NCBI GenBank assembly: GCA_013396915.1
Contig: VWZL01000830.1
Location: 640,356-704,355, forward strand
Source of the DNA: Stercorarius parasiticus
Taxonomy: Eukaryota > Chordata > Aves > Charadriiformes > Stercorariidae
Length of the DNA: 64,000 nucleotides
Direction of reading: 5' to 3'
The stretch's first letter is position 1; each line of letters begins with the position of its first letter. A model generated the notes under the pieces. The model ran no database searches. It had not been told where the DNA came from and was given only the letters and a program-made list of their open reading frames with translations. A program made the position numbers and the translations under genes. Positions 56,086 through 64,000 of this stretch are shown piece by piece.

Positions 56086-57249
56086 AAATACCTGTATTAC
56101 AAAGACAGCACTGATGCTGTAACATGACGGAGAACTGACAGGCTATGACCAAAATCACAGCACCCAGCTGAGACACCACCAGTTTGGAGAAGAGAAGCAA
56201 ATTTACTTTAAAGTCCAAATCTTATGACTATGTGAGTAAGAAATGTCACATCTTCCCAAAAAAGAGGGCGCTCTGTACAACCTCCAGCTGTGACTGCCCC
56301 CCAGAGCATCCCCTCTGCTGCTGAGAGCTTCTGTAGCTTCTGAGAAGGGCAAAAAAACCCAGAGAGAAACCCAACCCAAATATATTTGGCCAACAGCATC
56401 TCAGTTGCATTAAATCCTGACTTGGGCAGCTGAATCCACATGCATAAGATCTGCTCACAGGCACCGAGCGCAGAGCTGAGAGGGATTTAAGCATATTTGT
56501 GGCAACACAAGCAGTTCTGTTCTCTCCATGGCCCATCGGAGAACAGGAGGATACAGAGGCTCAGATTGCAGCCCACAGAGCAACTCACTGGTCGTGAAAG
56601 TAAGGTCATGGCTACCAAGCTCACAGAGCTCTGCTTAGCAGCGTTTGCAAGAAAAGGCCACAGATGGTTAGTTCAGAATTAAACAGCCACAAATGCTGAT
56701 AAACAGGTTTAAAAGAGTGCATCTCTGATATTTTTTGTTATTTATGTTGAAACCCAGTGGAAAACTGCAAGGGAGAATCCATATTAAGAAAAAAATAACA
56801 ACTAAATAAATAAGTCAAGGATACCTGTGAAAGAACTTGTATGGACTCACCTAAGCATTCATTGTGATTTAAAACATGAAATCTAAAAAGCTGAACAACT
56901 CTAAACTAAAATGTATGATTCTTCAAGGATTATTAAACAATTATTTCCCTGATATTTAATACAGTCCTTCAAAAAAGGCACTTTAAAAAAAGAAAAAGGC
57001 AAAGTAAACACGCAGTGCATACAGCTCTACTTCAGGAAGCTAAATCGCAATCACTCCACTGATTTTCTTATCAGAATAAACATTCTCTTTCGTTCAGACT
57101 GTGTTCTCATTTATCTCAGGCTTCACACAGTATTACAGTGGCAACCATCACTTCTGCTGGATGAAAGCAAGACAGGAAATTACCGCTGGCAGTATAAAAG
57201 ATAAAAATAATAATAATTTAAAAACCCAACAAGAAAACTTTCAGTCTCT

Positions 57250-57290
57250 ACCTTTTTTTTTTCTTTCTTTCTTTTACTCTTTTGTTTCCT
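57250..57290. repeat. Polypyrimidine tract with TTTC units
   Basis: A T run followed by CTTTCTTTCTTTTACTCTTT: almost pure pyrimidine on the plus strand. A tract this long could also act as a splice-acceptor-like element, but no convincing exon follows it. Confidence 0.75.
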
Positions 57291-60200
57291 GCCTTATGTG
57301 CTGTTCAAACCCCTCTGAACATCCTGCTCTCTCCGTTTGCTTTCCTTCAATTGACAAGGCAATTTAGCCCAATTTGACTAATAGTCTATATAGGATCTTC
57401 TTCTCACTACTTAGTCACTCCTCTCATTTACTGGTGCTCTTGGACAGAAACCAAACATGCCAACATACTGTTTTCTCTTAATACTGTTCCTTCTCTCAGT
57501 CTTTGCTAATTCCACCAGCATAGTGAACACGTGGTGTTATGACTACAAAGCACTTTATTATTTGCTATATTATAGCAAAGAATAATACCATGAAATGTTC
57601 TTGCCATCACATCCATATTCACAGCTCCCTTCCCTGTGTACCTCCCTCATCCTTCTTCCCAAATTGCAGCTGGAGGAAGGCAGAAGGTAACAGCTTTGTA
57701 TTTCAGAGAGAAATGAGTGTACCCAGCACACTCCTAGGATCAACATCATAAATTGGCTGGGAAAGGACAGGCAGATACTAGCATGAACCTGCATTTCTTA
57801 TGTGTCCTTAGTTTCGGGCAAGCAGAAGCAGCCTGTTTTGTGCCAGGATGCTCATATGTTGTAACAGGAGCAGAGAGCAAGTCTCCTTTCTCCTTTCCTG
57901 CCTCTCTGAACAGCACTGGAAGTGCCTTGTGGCTCCTGACCATGAAAAGATGAGAGGTTCGGAAACACCTGTCGTGTCTGCCCTGCAGCCTAAAGCTGAG
58001 TGTAGTCTAAGTCTGATGGGTCAGTGCCATCACCCCTGGTAGCAGCTGCTGGGTGGTACCACTCCAATGCCACCACCACGCAGCAGGGACCAACACATAG
58101 CAGCATGTGCCACTGGGGTAACCTCCAATCAGGGAAAGCCCAACATCTCCACCCACCACCAAAGACACCTCAACAGTGCCCCAGCTGCCCCCTTAAACAG
58201 AAGGGCATCATTCTCCAAAATACCTTCACCCAGGGGACACACTCCCTCTCCTCCCCATTTCTGTATACAATACCTTATACCCCCATCTTGTGGGCTTGAA
58301 CTGCTCTAACAGTTAAAAGAAGTATATTAATGCAGATTGGGGAGGGTAGAAAATGAAAAAAAAAAAAACCAAACCCCAATACACACTGCCTGTTGAGAAG
58401 AAGGAACAGAAGATATCCTACCCATCTCTGAGGGGACACAAAGGGACACTCAGTTGTGAGCTTTTGGAGGCCAACTCCTTTTTGGATAGACTTCTGACTT
58501 CACGAGGTCTTTGAAAGGAAAGTTAAGTATTTGCTATAATATTTTAAAAACACTTCAACAACATAAAAGGTCTTAATATTGTAATCCAGAATTTTTCCTT
58601 GCACTTTTCCACTAGTTTTAAACAAAATTGCTTTGAATTTTGTACTGTAATTTATCAACAGTATTTCTGAGGCTAACAAAAATTCCCTTTGCTGCCAATG
58701 TCCAAGAAAGTCTCAATGCCTGTTCTCAGAACAAAAATGGTACAAACTAAGTATAAACGAACTAGATTATAAAAAAAAAAACCAAAAACACCATACACAG
58801 CCACTCTGTCATTCCCAACCAAGTATAGCTAATTTGTGGCAGTTAGCACATTGCGCATAGCACAATTCACCCGGCCATCCGCTGAGCTGCCAAAGAAATT
58901 CTGGGTGGCGGTTTGCGTTGGAGCTTATCAGCAGCGCTGACAAGGGACGCCAGTGGATCAGCAAACACCTTCTAAAACATGCAGCAGTTTGGCTGCTGTT
59001 TCTACCTGTCAGCCACTTTTCAGCAAGCTGTTATCAGGAGAGAGAACACTTAATCACAGGTCTCCAACAGCTAATATTAAAGGAGAGGGCAGAATGACTT
59101 CTGGCAAATTAAAGTCAGCTGATGTTATCACCCTTTCCCTCACAGTCACACTGTTCCCCAGACCAGCGTGGGATAATTTTAATCCAATGCTGTAAGACAA
59201 CCACAGTTTTTATTTTCTCTCATTTCAATTGCCTTTTGCATGAAAGGCTGGGGCTTAGCCAAGAATGAGTTTGCAGAATTTTGGTTTTCTAATGCAGGAT
59301 CCGATTCCCCAATCCATAATTTCAGTTACACTGAATACTTACTACAGAGGCATCCTTATAAAACATATTAGAGATGTAAAATTTCTGTGAAGCATCACGT
59401 TCTGAAAACCTTCACCATATTATTTACTTCGCAGCTAATGGTTGCTCTTGGAGGCATCAAAGACCCCTTGACACAGAAAGATCCCAGATGTAACGCGTGT
59501 CACAAAGAAATTACAGTGAGATACGTGATCTTTCAGGGGCTGTGGTTCTCAGACATACTGCTTTTACTGATGCTTTTTAAAGATTTTTTCAAAAGGTTTC
59601 AATTTTTCAATTGTATCCTTTTAAAAAAGAAAAAAACCCCACACCTCTAAACATGACCTACAACTCGTCTTCCTTCAAGAACTTCACAGAAATTTATGAT
59701 TGCAAAAATGCCTGTGAATTTCTAGGTTTTTCCTTCCTTCACTACTGCTATCTCAAGACTGTAAGCCTGATCTTCCCTTCAAACCCCATTTTTCCACTAA
59801 TATTTTAAAGAAATTACTGCATCAACAGCCTGACAAAGGCACCCTTGAGAGGTGTGAACGACTACAGACAGGGAGCTGGGTTCAAACTCTTTGATAAATT
59901 GGTCTGAGCAAGAAGACTAAGAGATGCACAGAATTGCAAAATTAATTTTCTTCTTGAATCCATTAGCAGATCTGAATAAATTAGTTTTGACAAACAGCAT
60001 GTTCTCACTGACCACAAAAAAAAAATATGACAACATTGAAATGCAATCTAAAGGCAGTCCTGGAGCCGTATGGAAATAAAATACCTTCTTAGAGCAACGT
60101 TGACACCGGCACACTGGATTGACAGAAAACTAGAAGTAAATTTTCAAATCACAGCATCCACACGCTCTGAATTTGGTAGCTTCAGCTCAGCATAAGTACT

Positions 60201-61937
60201 GTCACTGTGTGCCAAGGATGTGACTAAAGGGTGAGGGTCCACGTCTGGAAAGGGGGACCGTGCCAGCGTCACAGCTTCTGTCCAGGATTGATCTCTGCAT
60301 CCCACAGCAGCGTTACGGGGCTCAGCTGCCCTCATACCCTACAGTCCTCCCACAGCCAATGGCAGTTTGCTTTGATTTGTTAGCAGTGAAGCCAAAGGAG
60401 ATGGAGAAAGCTGTTCTATCCTGGCAGAAGACAAACTTTTCTGATTATCTCATCCTCAACAAAACCCAACATGTATTTGTGACATAACGGAGCAAGGACA
60501 GCGCTGCAGCTGTGATTATTAACCTGGACAGCTGTAACTCTTCTGCTTACTACGAAGAACCAAAGAATTGCCAGGACAAACAGCGCAGCACGGCAGATCA
60601 ACAGGTACAAGCACCCCAAAGAGGAGCAAGATTAATTTTAAATAAGACTAAATATTTAAACAAACGTAATATTGAAACAAGAAAACAGACCATAAGCAAA
60701 ACTGAATATACGTTAACATATACATATATAAACTCATGCCACACTGTGCCTCAACACTGCACCCAGAGCTCTTCAATTTTTATTGATTTTGTTTAGCAGC
60801 TATGTCACATCGAAAGCAACTCACACAAACTCAGGAACCCTCCAAGATGGCATTTCACCAAAATAAAAGGAAAGCACTAAGTTTAACCAGAGCTTAAAGC
60901 GTTGCTTTTGACACAAGATGAGGTATGTCGCTCTGGGACAGGCCACAGCGGGAAGTGCCTTGGGGTTCAGCTGGAAGATGAAGGCACTGAAATTCGGGTC
61001 TATGCACCCAGGTCCCAACACGGGCGCGGGGGGGGTCAGCTCCAGACCACCACCCGTGCGGTGACATTTCTCTTGTGCAAGCCCATAGCTAACAGGAGCG
61101 GGAGGAAAAGGAGGCACCGACTTGTTCTTTTGTCTGCCAGAGGCAAGAGTCCTGCAGAGCGTGAAGGATTCTCATGCGTGCAATTCCTTCCCTCATTAGG
61201 GGATCCTGAGCACGTATCATCTGTCCTCATGGGCCGTGCTACAGACTACCGAGTGCTCTGGGACAGAGACTCCCCTTTCCCCCTGGCCTCTGCATTAGGA
61301 TGTACAGACCCTCCTACGACAAAGGACGGGATAGGGAGGCCTCTTGTCCCAGGCAGTGCCCCAGTGGTCACAACCCTGGAACAGAGCAGTTACTGATGCT
61401 GAAGGACGCACCTGCAGTAAGCACCAAGGGAGACCCTCTAGACCAGCTCTACACAAACCTTGCCGAGCTGAGAAACTGCGGATCAAATTCTGCTGCAAGC
61501 AGGGCAGAGAACAGATTTGAAATTGGATCTTTTCCCTCTAATATTTTACTTACCAAGCTAAGGACACTCTCCGATTTTCTGTCTGTGGGTCACTGAAATG
61601 TAGTGACATGCATTAAAAGGAATTATTTTTAAAGCACATCAATACAATAGCTGTGGAACAGTATCACCAGTGCTTCAGAAGAAAAACCCACACCAACATT
61701 CACATCTTTTATTCATATATTTTAGTGAGACTAAAAGCTCACATACTTTAAGATTCACGTAAGATGTAATATTGGATACGCATGAGGATGAAGACTGCAA
61801 GAGTCCTTACTGTTCTCAGGTTCCTGCATACAATGGAAAAGACTGATGGGCTCTGGAAGAAGCCTCCCTATGCACACACCACTGTATTTCAGGTTGGTTT
61901 GTTGGATTGTGTGGTTTTTGTTTTTGTTTCCTCTCTC

Positions 61938-61960
61938 TTCCTCCCCCCCCCTCCCCCGCC
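61938..61960. repeat. C-rich homopolymer tract
   Basis: CTCCCCCCCCTCCCCCGCC. Its translation creates the PPPPPP segment of an otherwise unremarkable open frame. Confidence 0.85.
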
Positions 61961-62076
61961 ATCTACTGGTCTAGATCATTTGGCTAAAGAGACAGGAGAG
62001 TTATCAGGTTGGACAGTTGTATTCCTTTCCTTGCAAACAGTTTTAAAGCTGTTTGCCATGACTATCGAAGTTTGGT

Positions 62077-62127
62077 TTTTTGGTTTGTTTTTTTTTTGTT
62101 GTTGGTTTGTTTTGTTTTTTTTTAAAA
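62077..62127. repeat. T/G low-complexity tract
   Basis: Repeated GGTTTTTT, GTTTGTTTT and GTTGTT units run into a T run and then AAAA. Read on the minus strand it is an A-rich tract. No retroelement body is recognised upstream of that A-rich strand. Confidence 0.8.
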
Positions 62128-63064
62128 CACTGTTACTTCCACATAGGAGACAGAACAATACTAAAAAAAGTACTAACATAACAGTGGTAGAGAGGGAGGA
62201 GGGCTCATTTAGACCAAACTACACATTCACCGATCATGCAAAAGATTTTTGTTTGGCTTTTCTCATATTTGCATGGCAAGTGCTGCCTCTTTGGCCATAA
62301 AACTCGTCCCGAAGGACCACACATCGCATCCCCCTCCTTTCTGCCTCAGCCAGCAGCACAAACCAACGCTGCACTGCAGAGGAGCTTCCCACCTGGGAGA
62401 CTCCACATGATGCTAATGGCCTTCCTGTTCATGGTAATTTTCCTGCTTTTTAGGACATAAGGAGTTAGCAATTGTGCAGTTATCAAAATAATTTGTCTTC
62501 AGATTTCTAATCCTTTTTTAAGGATAGGATGGACCTAAGACTGAACCTGAAGTACTTAGTAATTTCCTACTATAAATGAGGATGTGTCTAAGCTAGCTAC
62601 TATATTTTTCAGCTGTATTTGAGAGTTTCATACTACATAGTATCAAAAAGGCTGCTAGCTCTAGATGAAGAGGCTAGAATAACTCCAGAGAGCATTTCCT
62701 CTGTCTGAGGAAAGGTTCAATGTGATTTTGAGTGAACAGTTAGTCACCTATAACAATGTTTTTAATAGTGTGCTGGGCCACTCGGGTCCAAGCCACATGC
62801 AAGAGGTATGCACAGCCCCTAGGAATTTCAATTATCAGCCATAGATTACGGCTCATTTCTGTGGCAAGCATGCAAGCAGTGCTGAGTTTTACTTAATCTA
62901 TTGCAGCTAATGAATCTGATGAAGCTGATTCAATGACTCAGGGATTCCTAGAGCGAATGAATCCTGAATAAAGTTATACAGCTACAATTCACCTAGGTAA
63001 AACACATAGAAGAGTGACAGGCAGAAACAAGCTGCTAGCAGCTTTGGGTTTGGTTGCTTGTTGG

Positions 63065-63107
63065 TGTGTGTTTTTTTTTGTTTTTTTGTTTTTTTTTTTT
63101 TTTTTGC
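63065..63107. repeat. GT then poly-T tract
   Basis: GTGTGTG followed by T runs broken by single G residues (about 35 T in total). It is a low-complexity A-rich strand on the minus side without a recognisable mobile element attached. Confidence 0.85.
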
Positions 63108-64000
63108 TATCATCTGAAGTACTATTAAAAGATGGAGAGCTGCCATTATTTATTAATTGGGTTGTTAATTTAAGAATCTTGCTAGACTGCACCCATAAGA
63201 GCAAATGTTTGTGCATTAACATAGCACTGTAAATACAGAGTTTTGTTTTGAATTAGGTTCTTGCAATGCTAATCCACGATTTCCACTTTAGGATTAAATC
63301 CTTCCTACGCAGAATCCCTTGTTAGGAACACTCACAAACTACACCTAAAATGCTCATAAATACCTATTAGGAGACAGCACTTTTCAGAAAAGGCACATAA
63401 AAGCTGTGCTCCAGGAATAATACTAATTTCTTGTGAGCCTGCAGATGGAATTGAAGTTACCGACTTTGACCTCTGGTGATAGCTATCATGCACGACAGCA
63501 TTAGCAGAGGTATTCACAGCTAGAGCATTCCACCAAGATGAACGGTTCCCAGTGCAGTTCTTCCCCTGTTCTCACAATGCACATTTCTCACCCTGTCTGC
63601 CAGAATACAGATTTGTTTTAGTTACAAGACCATCTGCTTTTTGAAAGGCTTCTTTTTTTTTTTTTTGGATGACAGATGGATGAGGTTCAAATTCTTGTTG
63701 TAACCAGCAATGAATTTTTACAATTCATTGTCTCTGCTGCTTACTGTCTTGCTTTAATTACTTGAAAAGAAGAACTCTCATGGGGGGGAGAAAGAGTTTT
63801 CCAAATACATAAAGTTTTTAAAACCAAAAATAAGCATATAAAATACATTTCTGATGCTTTAACTACAAATAGTCTAGCTCCAGGTTTGTAACCTACTTCT
63901 GTAATCCTGTATTGGCTCAGGTTTCTCTTTCATGTCCCAGAATAAAGGGATGTGGAAGCAGAGGGAGTACTTTAAGGGGCTATCTACAGTGTTGTAAGCG

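Larger units (their letters stand above)
56086..64000. other. Unique sequence with many homopolymer tracts, no supported gene
   Basis: No recognised gene. It has a polypyrimidine run with TTTC units at about 57250-57290, poly-A near 58358-58369 and 58771-58780, a C-rich run at about 61941-61959, a (G)T-rich tract at 62077-62127 and another at 63065-63107. 60920-61480 is the G+C-richest part, with a 164-codon plus-strand frame (60902-61396) that resembles nothing known. A 172-codon frame at 61782-62300 is largely the translation of poly-T and poly-C tracts. Conserved-looking patches lie at about 58840-59000 and 62860-62990. Confidence 0.55.

Noticed and set aside
58358..58369. Poly-A run as evidence for a processed pseudogene
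   Set aside because: No gene-like sequence precedes it and no flanking direct repeat is visible.
61782..62300. 172-codon plus-strand open frame
   Set aside because: Its length comes from translated poly-C (PPPPPP) and poly-T (FFFF) tracts, with no domain or conserved motif.

Overview
The window is nuclear DNA from a bird, or at least a sauropsid. The evidence is four CR1 retrotransposon pieces of avian type, each cut off at its 5' end: three on the minus strand at 21188-22102, 28911-29655 and 32032-32484, and one on the plus strand at 47487-48490. There is also an older amniote-type CR1 remnant at about 55942-56085 and a MIR-like SINE remnant at about 18573-18690. Base composition is AT-rich by eye, there is no clear CpG island, and homopolymer runs and short duplications are common. 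This suggests a gene desert or the inside of very long introns on a large chromosome.

Layout: 1-21187 is mostly unique AT-rich sequence with the MIR-like relic. 21188-32484 holds three same-strand CR1 fragments separated by unique sequence. 32485-47486 is unique, with a GC-richer patch (about 38285-38770) and several conserved-looking or exon-like islands. 47487-48490 is the plus-strand CR1, whose reverse-transcriptase FADD motif survives. 48491-64000 is unique again, with the old CR1 relic and many poly-A, poly-T and poly-C tracts.

No host protein-coding gene, rRNA, tRNA or CRISPR could be supported. The only reading frames with a recognisable protein family are CR1 ORF2 C-terminal remnants: a 195-codon open stretch on the minus strand (28993-29580), a frameshifted pair on the plus strand (47487-48412), and two badly broken copies. 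Almost all other open frames are 60-180 codons, resemble nothing I know, and often overlap equally long frames on the other strand, as expected by chance.

I searched by hand for short exons (pyrimidine tract plus AG, open frame, GTRAG donor). Candidates occur on both strands at similar rates, so most are probably chance. The better ones are separate findings with exact coordinates (for example 44297-44430, 16494-16553, 22623-22670 and 61554-61592 on the minus strand, and 7766-7809 on the plus strand). Other leads are a TATA-box candidate promoter at 5458, two near-perfect hairpins, and a pentanucleotide expansion inside a CR1 ORF. I did not find a convincing new biological system here.
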